A stretch of 46,569 bases of DNA, from the NCBI GenBank assembly GCA_031292195.1, contig JARLHP010000100.1, positions 1 through 46,569 on the forward strand, written 5' to 3'. The notes under the pieces were generated by a model, which was not told where the DNA came from, did not search any database, and worked only from the letters and a program-made list of their open reading frames with translations. Within the stretch, counting starts at the first letter, position 1. Each line of letters begins with the position of its first letter. A program made the translations under genes and the position numbers. This stretch comes from Syntrophobacteraceae bacterium. Lineage in GTDB: Bacteria; Desulfobacterota; Syntrophobacteria; Syntrophobacterales; Syntrophobacteraceae. Positions 25,701-33,311 of the stretch are shown here, piece after piece.

Positions 25701-26905
25701 AAAATGCGGGGGTGCGCTGGGCAATCAATAGCACGGTGGGCGCGCCGATGTATGACCAGATAATTCCATGGCTAAAACGCACGATCGGCGACAGGCCATA
25801 TGATGTGACCGGAAATAATTTCTGGGCAGGCCGGGCTCGGTGGCTGCGAATTAATACGACAATGATGGGGCTCGGTTACAGGATCAGTACGATGCTGGTG
25901 CACGGCGCCAGTGCTGGAAGTTTGTCGGTTGGAGAGATTGGCGCTAAATGGTTTGCTCACGGGATTGGCCAATTTTACGGCAGTCCCGAGAAAATGGCGC
26001 GGATGCGGGATTTCGTATATAGCCGCTCTTCCGAGATGGCCCACCGGATGGAAACCGTCGACCGGGATATCCGGGACGGGTTGCGGGACCTGGTGAATAA
26101 GGAAGGGCCGGTGGCTAAGGCCAAGAGGTTCGCCTATTACGGGATCTCCATGCTCGACATGGGGTCGGCCCTACCCACCTGGTTGGGGGCATACGAGAAA
26201 GCCCTTGCTCCTGAGGCTGAAGGTGGGATGGGGATGAAAAACGAACCGGACGCCATCTACTTCGCCGATAAATCCGTCCGCAACGCGCATGGTTCGGGCA
26301 ACGCCGAGGACCTCCCCGCCATCCAGTTCGGCAACGAATTCCAGAAACTGACCACGATGTTTTACACGTTCTGGGGAAGGTTCTATAACCGGCAGGTCGA
26401 TATCGGCAGGGACTGGGCCGGGGCCATCAAGAGCCGGGACGCCGGGGATTTTGCGGCTGTCCTGGCGCGGAGCTGGTGGTACTTCGTGATGCCGGTGATC
26501 GCGCACACGGTCATTAAAGGCCAGAGCCCCAAAGACGGGGAGGGATGGCTTGAATGGGCGGCCAAGGAACTGGGCCTGTCCCTCTTCTCGGGGATTCCGG
26601 TTGCGCGGGATATCGCGAACTGGAAACTGGGTGGCAACCAGTACCGGCCCAGTCCGGTGGTTTCGGCGATCGAGGCCTACGGCTCGGCATGGAGCGATCT
26701 CGAAAAACTGGGCAGCGGCCAGGAACCCTCTAAACACTGGCTAAAGCACGCCGCGGACACGGTCGGCTATTCGTTCGGTCTTCCCCTGGGGCAGGTCGAT
26801 CAAAGCCTACAGTATCTGTGGGATGTCGGCGAGGGGGAACAGAATCCGGAGGACGCCGCGCAGTTTGTGCGCGAGCTGGTGATGGGTTCCTCCAGGAGGA
26901 AATGA
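19727..26905 (+). CDS. Phage large polyvalent protein, 2392 aa (nuclease-like and metalloprotease-like domains)
   Basis: One uninterrupted frame. The N-terminal 500 residues are helical with Gly/Ala-rich hydrophobic stretches (about 200-260 and 300-350) that could insert in membranes. Around residues 700-790, the sequence ARGEIEKP...RVNVRYDNHTAVLSLYR...TWLLTGWDD resembles the barnase/EndoU/ColicinE5-like nuclease fold of polyvalent proteins. At 1057-1061 HEAGH gives an HExxH zinc-protease motif (FMHEAGHLFLERLL). Residues about 1270-1800 are long charged helices. The C-terminal 500 residues include FYTFWGRFYNRQ and WWYFVMPVIAHTVI, like the C-terminal domains of such giant proteins. These proteins are packaged in virions and injected with DNA. 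This one is complete, unlike the gene before it. Domain names are pattern judgements. Confidence 0.75.
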   Translation: MGELSDAFAALDNSNSSPGPAVSPPSNLPAGGELTQAFHNVGQSQATGNLLAAQGANPDSAARADELSRQLAVPQPVVEGNLTHFEQIAQLKKNRQIAGQNTGLQNLVIDNPLAARIAQDDFEQLDLVSKLTASLSSGYQQAQLGDELSNINTKKMLHISSLEDDQRAQQIQGQLQSSPQYPGAWGVLQRGTGMGTGIVKSAERALPVALGYAGVAGLATEGVGAVPAFFTGLGYGISGDFARQAAANTYAKLDTLKDASGQPLAESTKYLGASIAGSITFFAAHYGGEQINKVTQLGLGSLVDSALEEAVARPTISSSLGRIAGTLAKGSLTGAGVNGLMATANMIGEQAARTITPNIRTILTDPEQQAEFKTELIHSIEEGAEMFPLMELPGAGMHFMGDMFRARQAHTDAQALTDLAQGVTQSKTWNRSVQTFVDFMRRQTEGTPVENMSIDGKAVLELYQRAGVADPTALPPEKDHLLGWLPDRDQQLREAKETGGQIVVPSADFISRLSGTNAFNELLPDVRVRQDGVTLREASDTQGIFAQAKEMMEATQQLGDNHAKGLEQDQPMQRVYNDLYPRAVEAGYEPRVADHYARIVAAEASSAAEREPGIYQDAWDAYQREGLQVKRGGEGGILNQASLFQGAPAVPKTPEENMERGSEAMANVMRDHVDVLDAMHRSDLGGVSFYWGEPGKGEKLKGGQGVSHLIARRNMEGKDGEAIARKMVEVIARGEIEKPSGPEGGQRVNVRYDNHTAVLSLYRFGNKRTWLLTGWDDQPSGATPEVYDSESTTHVKPTRFQSGMGAEGDTENNINPLGRDGKPLFQSRGSSGRSIPTTESLPENPIPLEHIKEYDDLQREAARRAWAQVEKEHGKQVRLSEKQLREQGGQLYGELTTSRVLEAVKEHGISRKSLNDQDQEAVITPLVRKYPGLFREKGTNEIDVLAHDYGYEKTDDLIQDMMNAKGKRQFLDDYVEEQKQRTGQELGLSPEEWQTRLLEKEQEIFKELTKSAPDSRLAKMRERMGANASLQLPAGGFGTGPHIMNIFAVKDRSSFMHEAGHLFLERLLHDATHPEGSERAKSDLGVLQKWWADHAEQMHDQFHQARKEAEASVKASPGDEQARARVETYRSAAKLLGESPEEGVQFFKDFAGHLGRDMERGDARMSLMTPLHEMFARTFEAYLMEGKAPSPGLQPVFDSFRTWLKRIYERVTGRGRALAGLSQVAGTPIEVSPEVRGVMDRILATDEQIDVAKQQQRVGKIFKDAKAAGMTSAEWKAYNGLVGKAVDEARAQVQKRAMAQMKREKSEEWEKQKEELRPEVEGEINSRKDLRALHYLRRGTMLGAEEEGENKAPVRMNRAAVVKLIGEDGLRNLPYGTIRKEGGFDPQEVGEMFGYRSGSEMLTDLLALEQEHRALDARGVAVDGVGGYREHLIDEALDARLKEHFGDMTTDGTMPQAAMDAIHNDSGAQALAMELRALIRQTGKQHPIFGPVADARAWARATIGDRKIWEVENLNRYATDERRSAQAAEEAMAKGDLQGAIAAKRQQILNSALYREAQRARDSLAGLEERAKLFAKKRMIANMDQGALDQIHTLLERFGLKAPDLTAQGRQVLTEWLAEQRDMGADVKVSGSLFDATLPGRYKDLTVSRVQDLSDAIKSIAHVGRRMKQIEVAGKRADLEATVAALARSAYDNVEFKEFEKERNPGVVQGDFQQRAKARWYNAKVGLGSFHATLAAMEQELIDRLDGKDPNGPWNKVIFRRIKDARAYENQLREMMAQGLRDLKEVYPGEEQDKLGDMLPPIKELPDNRTGDPTVLSKGELISLALNWGNESNRSKLCKGEAWKPDAVQAVFDQHMSKHDWNFVQGIWDLLEKLRPEISARELRMTGVEPIWIDAATVTTPHGEYRGGYYPMSYDPERSGDAMDRLLDNAAQMMDAGRAGRPQTDKGYTVGRVERYARPVRLSMDVLSQHVDTVVRDLAWRESIYDLTRLFKNAGVRWAINSTVGAPMYDQIIPWLKRTIGDRPYDVTGNNFWAGRARWLRINTTMMGLGYRISTMLVHGASAGSLSVGEIGAKWFAHGIGQFYGSPEKMARMRDFVYSRSSEMAHRMETVDRDIRDGLRDLVNKEGPVAKAKRFAYYGISMLDMGSALPTWLGAYEKALAPEAEGGMGMKNEPDAIYFADKSVRNAHGSGNAEDLPAIQFGNEFQKLTTMFYTFWGRFYNRQVDIGRDWAGAIKSRDAGDFAAVLARSWWYFVMPVIAHTVIKGQSPKDGEGWLEWAAKELGLSLFSGIPVARDIANWKLGGNQYRPSPVVSAIEAYGSAWSDLEKLGSGQEPSKHWLKHAADTVGYSFGLPLGQVDQSLQYLWDVGEGEQNPEDAAQFVRELVMGSSRRK

Positions 26906-26966
26906 TCTGGAGCGCATCTCCCTTGCAACTTGTGCCCAAACTTGTGCTCGTGTCTTTTTCGCGTCT

Positions 26967-27004
26967 AAAAAAAGCCCGGTTTCGGGGTGTTCCCGACCGG
27001 GCTT
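26967..27004 (-). terminator. Element-borne terminator for the rebuilt tRNA-Ser
   Basis: On the minus strand AAGCCCGGT pairs with ACCGGGCTT, followed by a run of seven T. It lies just inside the element, downstream of the reconstituted tRNA-Ser(GCU). It replaces the chromosomal terminator that integration moved to 14774-14808. It could also end the giant plus-strand gene, although the T run favours the minus strand. Confidence 0.8.
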
Positions 27005-27011
27005 AAAGCTA

Positions 27012-27082
27012 TATGGGTGGCGGAGAGAGAGGGATTCGAACCCTCGGTAGAGGTTTACCCCCTACACTCGCTTAGCAGGCGA
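27012..27082. repeat. attachment-site repeat (right), inside intact tRNA-Ser
   Basis: Identical over 71 bases to 14817-14887. Here it forms the 3' 65 nucleotides of the complete tRNA-Ser gene plus six flanking bases. Confidence 0.92.
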
Positions 27083-27111
27083 GCGCCTTCAGCCGACTCG
27101 GCCATCTCTCC
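27018..27111 (-). tRNA. tRNA-Ser (GCU)
   Basis: Minus-strand gene of 94 nt including encoded CCA. The acceptor stem GGAGAGA pairs with TCTCTCC, the anticodon loop reads CTGCTAA (anticodon GCU), and there is a long serine-type variable arm and a GGTTCGAAT T-loop. Its 3' two thirds come from the integrated element. Confidence 0.95.
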
Positions 27112-27127
27112 TGAATATCTGCACAGC

Positions 27128-27215
27128 TGGCGGAGGGAGTAGGATTCGAACCCACGGTTCCGCTAGGAACAACGGTTTTCAAGACCGCCGCCTTAAACCA
27201 CTCGGCCATCCCTCC
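27128..27215 (-). tRNA. tRNA-Ser (UGA)
   Basis: Minus-strand gene of 88 nt including encoded CCA. Acceptor stem GGAGGGA/TCCCTCC, anticodon loop CTTGAAA (anticodon UGA), long variable arm GTTGTTCCTAGCGGAAC. It lies 16 bases upstream of tRNA-Ser(GCU) and is probably co-transcribed with it. Confidence 0.95.
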
Positions 27216-27482
27216 CAGAAGGAATCTCCGACCAGAGTGGCCTACTTTAGCGTTCTCCCTCTCATCTGTCAAGATGGAGATCACCTCTGTGAAATATCCA
27301 TTGATGAGGTCACCCCGGAATTTTATAATCACGAACGGGATGCTTAGATTAAGCCCTCGGAGAAAAAAGGAAAATGGTTTCTGCCGCGCCCCGGGGCAAC
27401 CGCCGGGAGAGCGCGAGTGTTTTACGACTTGCCCGCCAGTACATCCACCGAGCGGGCGCCACGGAGGGAAGGGAAATGGAAA

Positions 27483-28760
27483 ATGGCCGATAAGCCTTCT
27501 AACGTGACCGGAAGCCTGATCACAATAGGCGATGAAATCCTGCTCGGGGACATACTAAACGGAAATGCCCGGCATATTGCCGCGGAGCTTCGCTCCCGAG
27601 GTTTTCTGCTCGACCGGATGATCACGGTCGGCGACATCGAGGAACACATTGTGGAAAACCTGGGAAAATGCCTCGACGGCTCCCATTTCGTCATTGTGAC
27701 CGGAGGGCTGGGCCCCACCGACGACGACAGGACCTGCGCGGCCGTATCCCGGGCGATGCAAAGGCCCCTCATCTGCAACCCCGACTACGCCCGATGGCTA
27801 AGGGACCGCTTGGGCGAACTGGGCGTGGAGTGGTCGAGGGAAGTCGAAAGGATGGCGGAACTGCCCGAGGGGGCGGTCAAGCTGGGCATGGATTCGGCGG
27901 GGTTTTCGGTGGTACACAAAGATATCCCCTGTTACTTCCTGCCCGGTGTGCCCGAGGAAGTGAAGCTGCTACTGGAAAAAGAGGTAATTCCCGACCTGGA
28001 GGCGAGATTTCCGAACAGGCGCACCTATCGTAAGCACATCGTGCGGATCCAGGGTTTACTGGAGGCCCAGATAAACGGAAGGCTGCGGTCCTTTGAGCCC
28101 GTGGAGGGCGTAGAGATCGGCTACTATCCCCACGGAGGGGAAAACTGGGTGTCGATATTCGCCGCGGCGCCAAACGAGGAAAAATGCCGTGAACTGATGA
28201 CCAGCGCCAGGGACAAGGTCGTTGCTTTGATCGGCGCACAGCACATAAGCGGCCACAATGACGACTGCCTCGAAAAAGTTGTGGGGCGCCTCCTGCGAAA
28301 GCGTTCCTGGAAGCTCGTCCTGGCCGAATCCTGCACGGGAGGTCTTTTATGCAGAAAGATCACGGCCGTCCCCGGCGCTTCGGATTATCTGGACCGGGGC
28401 TTTGTCACTTACAGTAATCGCGCCAAGAGCGAACTGCTGGGCGTATCCGAAGAACTTCTCCAGGCACACGGCGCGGTAAGCGGTGAGGTTGCGTGGGCCA
28501 TGGCCGAGGGGGCTGCGCGCAACGCGGGCGCCGAAGTAGCGATTGCCATAACCGGGGTTGCCGGCCCGGACGGAGGCAGTGCCGAAAAGCCGGTGGGCAC
28601 CGTGTTCATCGCCTGCGTTACCCCGGGGGGGAGGAAAGTGGAAAAGTACTCCTTCGGGACGGCAGCGCGTGAACAAATCCAGGAGAGTTCCGCCCAGGCC
28701 GCGCTAACCATGCTTTGGGAGATTCTGACCGGAGGGCGCGAGCCCCTCGTTTGCGATTAG
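27483..28760 (+). CDS. cinA: CinA-family protein (NMN amidohydrolase / ADP-ribose pyrophosphatase type)
   Basis: About 425 aa from ATG 27483, which has a GGAGGGAAGGGA ribosome-binding region; the frame is open further upstream without similarity. The N-terminal MoaB/MogA-like domain (about 1-170) shows GDEILLGDILNGN and VTGGLGPTDDD. The C-terminal PncC-type domain (about 255-415) shows LAESCTGGLLCRKITAVPGAS, DYLDRGFVTYSN and ITGVAGPDGGS. CinA proteins deamidate NMN to recycle pyridine nucleotides, and in some species the gene is co-expressed with recA. thpR and recA follow here in the same direction, a conserved neighbourhood. Confidence 0.93.
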   Translation: MADKPSNVTGSLITIGDEILLGDILNGNARHIAAELRSRGFLLDRMITVGDIEEHIVENLGKCLDGSHFVIVTGGLGPTDDDRTCAAVSRAMQRPLICNPDYARWLRDRLGELGVEWSREVERMAELPEGAVKLGMDSAGFSVVHKDIPCYFLPGVPEEVKLLLEKEVIPDLEARFPNRRTYRKHIVRIQGLLEAQINGRLRSFEPVEGVEIGYYPHGGENWVSIFAAAPNEEKCRELMTSARDKVVALIGAQHISGHNDDCLEKVVGRLLRKRSWKLVLAESCTGGLLCRKITAVPGASDYLDRGFVTYSNRAKSELLGVSEELLQAHGAVSGEVAWAMAEGAARNAGAEVAIAITGVAGPDGGSAEKPVGTVFIACVTPGGRKVEKYSFGTAAREQIQESSAQAALTMLWEILTGGREPLVCD

Positions 28761-28843
28761 AGTTTCCGTCGCCGAAATGGGTGGATTACGGAATTGAGGC
28801 TTTTGTTTGTATCCGAGGGAGCTTTCTGCAGGGGAATAATTTG

Positions 28844-29437
28844 ATGGAACCATCCATCCGCAGCTTTATAGCAATCGACCTTTCCGTTTCGGCTCGCAGG
28901 CAGATCGAGGCGCTCGTCCAGGAGTTGAGGAAAAGCGAGGCGCAGGTGGGCTGGGTGAAGGTCGCGGGAATCCACCTGACGCTTAAATTCCTGGGAAATG
29001 TCGCCCCGGAACTGATCGAGCGGATAAAACCCGAGCTGGCACAGGCCGCCGGGCAAACGGGGCCGATCCGCATCGAGCCGGCAGGCTGCGGGGCTTTCCC
29101 GGGGATAAAGTCTCCCCGGGTGATCTGGGTGGGGCTTCGCGGGCAGATCGGTCCGCTGGCCGACTTGACGCGCCGGGTGGAAGAGGGGCTGGAACCTCTG
29201 GGTTTTAAACCCGAGGAGCGGTCCTTCAAACCGCACCTCACCGTTGGCCGCGTTAAAGGCAGAACCAGGCTTGCCGCGCTCCAGGAGATGCTCCTGGCGC
29301 ACGCCGGCTTTACCGCCGAACCCTTTGACGCTGCTGAAATTGTATTGTATAAGAGCGAGTTGAGGCCGGATGGCGCTCGATATACTCCGTTATTCAAAAC
29401 GCCATTCTCAGGGAACCCCGCCACAGCGGACGAATAA
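28844..29437 (+). CDS. thpR: RNA 2',3'-cyclic 3'-phosphodiesterase (2H family)
   Basis: About 197 aa from ATG 28844, with AGGGGAA upstream; the frame is open further upstream but lacks similarity. Both 2H catalytic motifs are visible: HLTLKFLG (His44) and HLTVGRVK (His131). The family opens 2',3'-cyclic phosphates on RNA ends. It lies between cinA and recA. The RtcB ligase encoded at 45111 acts on the same kind of RNA ends, but that is not a local operon link. Confidence 0.92.
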   Translation: MEPSIRSFIAIDLSVSARRQIEALVQELRKSEAQVGWVKVAGIHLTLKFLGNVAPELIERIKPELAQAAGQTGPIRIEPAGCGAFPGIKSPRVIWVGLRGQIGPLADLTRRVEEGLEPLGFKPEERSFKPHLTVGRVKGRTRLAALQEMLLAHAGFTAEPFDAAEIVLYKSELRPDGARYTPLFKTPFSGNPATADE

Positions 29438-29487
29438 ACCTTATCCCTCGTGAATTTACCATACTCGCGATGAAGGAGACCCCATTC

Positions 29488-30510
29488 ATGGGACTTGAAG
29501 ACGACCGGCAAAGAGCTATCGATGCGGCGGTTTCCCAGATAGAAAGGATGTGCGGCAAAGGCGCCATCATGCGGCTGGGAGAAGGCGCAAACGTAGAGGT
29601 TACAGTTATATCGACCGGGTCTCTGTCGCTCGATATCGCGTTGGGAATCGGAGGCGTGGCGCGGGGCAGGATCATCGAGATATTCGGCCCGGAGTCTTCC
29701 GGCAAGACCACCCTGGCGCTGCATATTATCGCCGAAGCCCAAAAGCTTGGAGGCTTGTCCGCCTTTATAGACGCCGAACACGCCCTGGACACCCAGTATG
29801 CCCGCAAACTGGGGGTGGTGGTGGAAGACCTGCTGGTCAGTCAGCCCGATTACGGCGAACAGGCCCTGGAGATCGCCGAGATCCTGGTCAGAAGCAACGC
29901 CATCGACGTCATAGTGGTCGATTCGGTTGCCGCGCTGGTCCCCAAAGCCGAAATCGAGGGCGATATGGGCGACCCGCACGTGGGACTCCAGGCGCGGCTC
30001 ATGAGCCAGGCCCTGCGCAAACTGGTCTCTGCGATCAGCAAATCGAAGACCTGCGTTATTTTCATCAACCAGATCCGAATGAAAATAGGGGTCATGTACG
30101 GTTCGCCGGAAACCACCACGGGAGGAAACGCTCTTAAGTTCTACGCCACCATGAGACTCGACATCCGCCGGGTGGGCCCCATCAAGGAGGGCCAGGAGAT
30201 CGTCGGGAACCGAACCAAGGTAAAAGTGGTCAAAAACAAGATAGCACCGCCGTTTCGCGAAACTGAATTCGATATCATATACGGACGGGGCATCTCCAAG
30301 GAGGGAGAGATTCTCGACCTGGGAGTGGAAGCAAACCTTATCGAAAAGTCCGGCACATGGTATTCCTATAGTGGAGAGAGGCTGGGACAGGGAAGAGAGA
30401 ACGCCAAGAGTTTTCTACGGGACCACCCTGACCTGACCGCGGATATCGAGGGAAAAATCCGCGCGACCTGCAACCTCAGGCCGACTGCGGCCACCACACC
30501 CGCGGAATGA
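29488..30510 (+). CDS. recA: Recombinase RecA
   Basis: 340 aa from ATG 29488, preferred over ATG 29470 because AAGGAG lies nine bases upstream and the protein then starts in the usual RecA way ([19 protein letters not shown]). Walker [10 protein letters not shown] is at residues 67-75. The [16 protein letters not shown] loop, [16 protein letters not shown], loop 2 around [18 protein letters not shown], and the acid-poor C-terminal tail are all present. It drives strand exchange and SOS cleavage of LexA. No LexA-type operator could be recognised upstream. alaS follows after a repeat-filled gap of about 120 bases; recX is absent. Confidence 0.97.
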   Translation: MGLEDDRQRAIDAAVSQIERMCGKGAIMRLGEGANVEVTVISTGSLSLDIALGIGGVARGRIIEIFGPESSGKTTLALHIIAEAQKLGGLSAFIDAEHALDTQYARKLGVVVEDLLVSQPDYGEQALEIAEILVRSNAIDVIVVDSVAALVPKAEIEGDMGDPHVGLQARLMSQALRKLVSAISKSKTCVIFINQIRMKIGVMYGSPETTTGGNALKFYATMRLDIRRVGPIKEGQEIVGNRTKVKVVKNKIAPPFRETEFDIIYGRGISKEGEILDLGVEANLIEKSGTWYSYSGERLGQGRENAKSFLRDHPDLTADIEGKIRATCNLRPTAATTPAE

Positions 30511-30512
30511 CA

Positions 30513-30608
30513 AGGTCGTAAAGTCAAAAGTCCGAATGTCACAGGCAAAAAGCGGCCCATTGGACTCCTGGACTTTCGACTTTCCGACTTTCGACTTTCC
30601 GACTTTTA
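30513..30608. repeat. Palindromic short-word array (AAAGTCG / CGACTTT)
   Basis: Left arm 30513-30540 has two or three AAAGTC-type words. Right arm 30562-30608 has about six units of GACTTTC or GACTTTCC in the opposite sense. The array fills the recA-alaS gap and ends about 20 bases before the alaS start. It is the third array of this architecture in the window, with a third unrelated word. Confidence 0.8.
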
Positions 30609-30629
30609 CTTCGTACGGAGATATTTTTG

Positions 30630-33290
30630 ATGAAAGCCAGTGAAATCCGGCAGGCGTTTCTGGAGTTCTTCCAAAAGAACGGTCATACCATTGTAAAGAG
30701 TTCCTCGGTAATTCCGCACGACGACCCTACCCTGCTTTTTACCAATGCGGGCATGGTGCAGTTCAAGAGGACTTTTCTGGGCGAAGAAAGACGCCGGTAT
30801 TCACGCGCCACCACCAGTCAGAAATGTATGCGGGCGGGCGGCAAGCACAACGACCTGGAAAATGTCGGCCGTACGGCGCGCCATCATACCTTTTTTGAAA
30901 TGCTCGGCAATTTTTCCTTCGGCGATTACTTCAAAGAAGATGCGGTAAAGTTTGCATGGGAGTTTTTGACCGAGGTCCTGGGGTTGCCCAAAGACAAGCT
31001 CTACGCCACAATTCACGAAGGCGACCGGGAAATGAACCTGGGCCCTGACGAAGAAGCGCACGCGTACTGGTCGCGCTATCTTCCCGATGACCGGATTTTG
31101 ACATTTCCGACCAAGGATAATTTCTGGTCGATGGGCGATACCGGTCCCTGCGGGCCGTGTTCGGAGATCCTGATCGACCAGGGACCGGGGATAGGCTGCG
31201 GCAGGCCCGACTGCAAGCCGGGGTGCGACTGCGACCGTTACCTGGAACTGTGGAACCTGGTGTTCATGCAGTTTAACCGCTCCAAGGAAGGCTCTTTGGC
31301 CCCCCTCCCCAAACCCAGCATCGACACCGGTATGGGGCTGGAACGAATTGCGGCCGTGCTTCAAAAGGTCCCGTCAAATTACGACACCGACATCTTTGTG
31401 CCCATGATGGCCAGGATCGAACAGCTCACCGGGCATAAATACGGGGCCTCGGCCGAAAAAGACGTTTCTTTCAAGGTTATTGCCGATCACAGCCGTTCGG
31501 CGGCTTTTCTGATCGGAGACGGCGCATTGCCCGGCAATGAAGGACGCGGCTACGTGCTCCGGCGGGTAATCAGGCGCGCCTTGAGACACGGGCGGTTTTT
31601 GGGCCTTAACCGGCCGTTTTTGTCCGAGGTCGCCCAGGCGGTCATGGAATCCATGCAGGACGCCTATCCCGAGCTGCTCGAAAACCGCAGCTTCATAACC
31701 CGCGTCATCCAAAACGAAGAAGAGCGATTCAACGACACCCTGGATAACGGGCTGAAGCTTCTGCAAACCGAAATAAAGCGGTTAAGCGATGAAAAAGCCG
31801 GGACAATTCCCGGTTCGCTGATCTTCAAGCTCTACGATACCTACGGTTTCCCGATCGATATCATTACCGACATGTCCAGGGACTCCGGTTTTCAGGTCGA
31901 TGAGGCCGGATTCCACGATCTCATGCAAAAGCAGCGCGATCAATCCAGAGCGGCCTGGAAAGGAAGCGGCGATCGCGAAATTCCCGAAGCCATTCGCCAG
32001 CTTTCCGCCAGGGGCATAAGCACTGATTTCCTGGGCTATGAAACGACGCAGGCCGATTCCGAGATAATCGCCATGATCAGCGGCGGCGAAGAAATCGGTT
32101 CGGCCTCCGAGGGCATGGAGGTCGAACTGATTACTGCCTCCACCCCGTTTTACGGGGCGTCGGGCGGTCAGGTAGGCGACAGGGGAGTGATAACCGGAGC
32201 GACGGGAAAAATTACCGTTCTGGATACTTTGAAGCTCCCCGGAAACCTCCTAGTTCACGCCGGCAAGATCGAAACCGGCGCCTTGCACGTCGCAGACCCG
32301 GTCCATCTGGTAGTGGACGCCCAATTGCGCAAAGACACCGAAATACATCACACCGCCACTCATATTCTGCACGCCGTTTTGCGCCAGGTGCTCGGAGACC
32401 ACGTGAAGCAGGCCGGTTCGCTCGTTGCGCCCGACCGTCTGCGCTTCGACTTCTCTCACTTTAGCGCCATGACCCCCTAGGAACTGGCCAACGCCGAGCG
32501 GCTGGCAAATGATGAAATCCGCAAAAGCCGCCCACTCAGCGTGCGGGTGATGGACCTGGAGGAGGCTCTCAAGACCGGCGCCATGGCGCTGTTTGAAGAA
32601 AAATACGGCGACCGGGTCCGACTGGTTGAAATTCCGGGCTTTAGCCGCGAGCTTTGTGGGGGCACGCACACCCACGGCACTGGGGAACTGGGGCTTTTCG
32701 TGATATTGCAGGAAACGGGGATAGCCGCCGGGGTCCGAAGGATCGAAGCCCTTGCCGGCAGGCATGCGGTGGAATACATAAACAGGCAGAGGCAAACCCT
32801 CAACCGTGCGGCTGCCGCGCTCAAAGCGGCGCCGCTCGAAGTTGGCGAACGGGTCGAGAAGCTCCTCGCCCAGCAGCGGCAGATGGAAAAGGAAATCGAG
32901 GCCCTCAAGGCGTCCGCGGCGGGCAGACGCTCGGCCGACCTCTTCGATCAGGCCCTGGAGATTGGCGGCGTAAGGGTCCTGATTGCTAACATCGAAGCCG
33001 ATGACCCCAAGGCGCTGCGCGAAATAAACGATAAATTCAAAGAAAAATTTACCAGGGGAGTAGCGGTTCTCTGCGCCGTTTCGGGCCCAAAGGTCTTTCT
33101 GCTGGCCGGCGTTACCGGGGAGCTTACCGGCCGGGTACACGCCGGAAACCTGATCAAAGAGATCGTAAAGGAAGTGGGAGGCTCCGGCGGCGGAAGACCC
33201 GATATGGCTCAAGCCGGTGGAAACAGGCCCGACAAGATAGAGGACGCTCTGCGTCTCGCCGAAAAATTGATCCGCGAAAAGCTGGCGTGA
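30630..33290 (+). CDS. alaS: Alanyl-tRNA synthetase with in-frame TAG at codon 617
   Basis: From ATG 30630 (GGAG about nine bases upstream) the frame runs 886 codons, full AlaRS length, apart from a TAG at 32478-32480 (codon 617) in ...SAMTP-TAG-ELANAE. The aligned family residue is normally Glu, Gln or similar, so GAG or CAG to TAG explains it. Upstream are the class II catalytic core and tRNA-binding helices, and the editing motif HHTATH (His574, His578). Downstream are the editing zinc ligands CGGTH (Cys676, His680) and the C-Ala domain. A protein ending at TAG could still charge tRNA-Ala but would lack complete editing and tetramer contacts. The gene is essential in bacteria. TAG is used as a normal stop by several neighbours (fliF, fliG, fliI, cinA). 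Mutation, sequencing error, suppression or recoding are all open. Confidence 0.9.
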
Positions 33291-33311
33291 AGGTGTCGAT
33301 GAAAGGTTAAC

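Larger units (their letters stand above)
14817..27082. mobile_element. Integrated prophage-like element in tRNA-Ser(GCU)
   Basis: The element is bounded by 71-bp perfect direct repeats derived from the 3' half of tRNA-Ser(GCU), spaced 12,195 bases apart. It carries an outward-lying tyrosine integrase next to the left repeat and a minus-strand operon of small DNA- or zinc-binding proteins with an ERF recombinase. Two plus-strand virion-type genes follow, one of them 2392 codons. There is no terminase, portal, capsid or tail set, so it is probably a decayed prophage or satellite. The intact tRNA is rebuilt at the right end, and the element supplies its own tRNA terminator. Confidence 0.9.

Noticed and set aside
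32478..32480. Pyrrolysine as the default reading of TAG in this genome
   Set aside because: fliF, fliG, fliI, cinA and the sigma factor gene all end in TAG at normal protein lengths, so general reassignment is not supported; local recoding remains possible.
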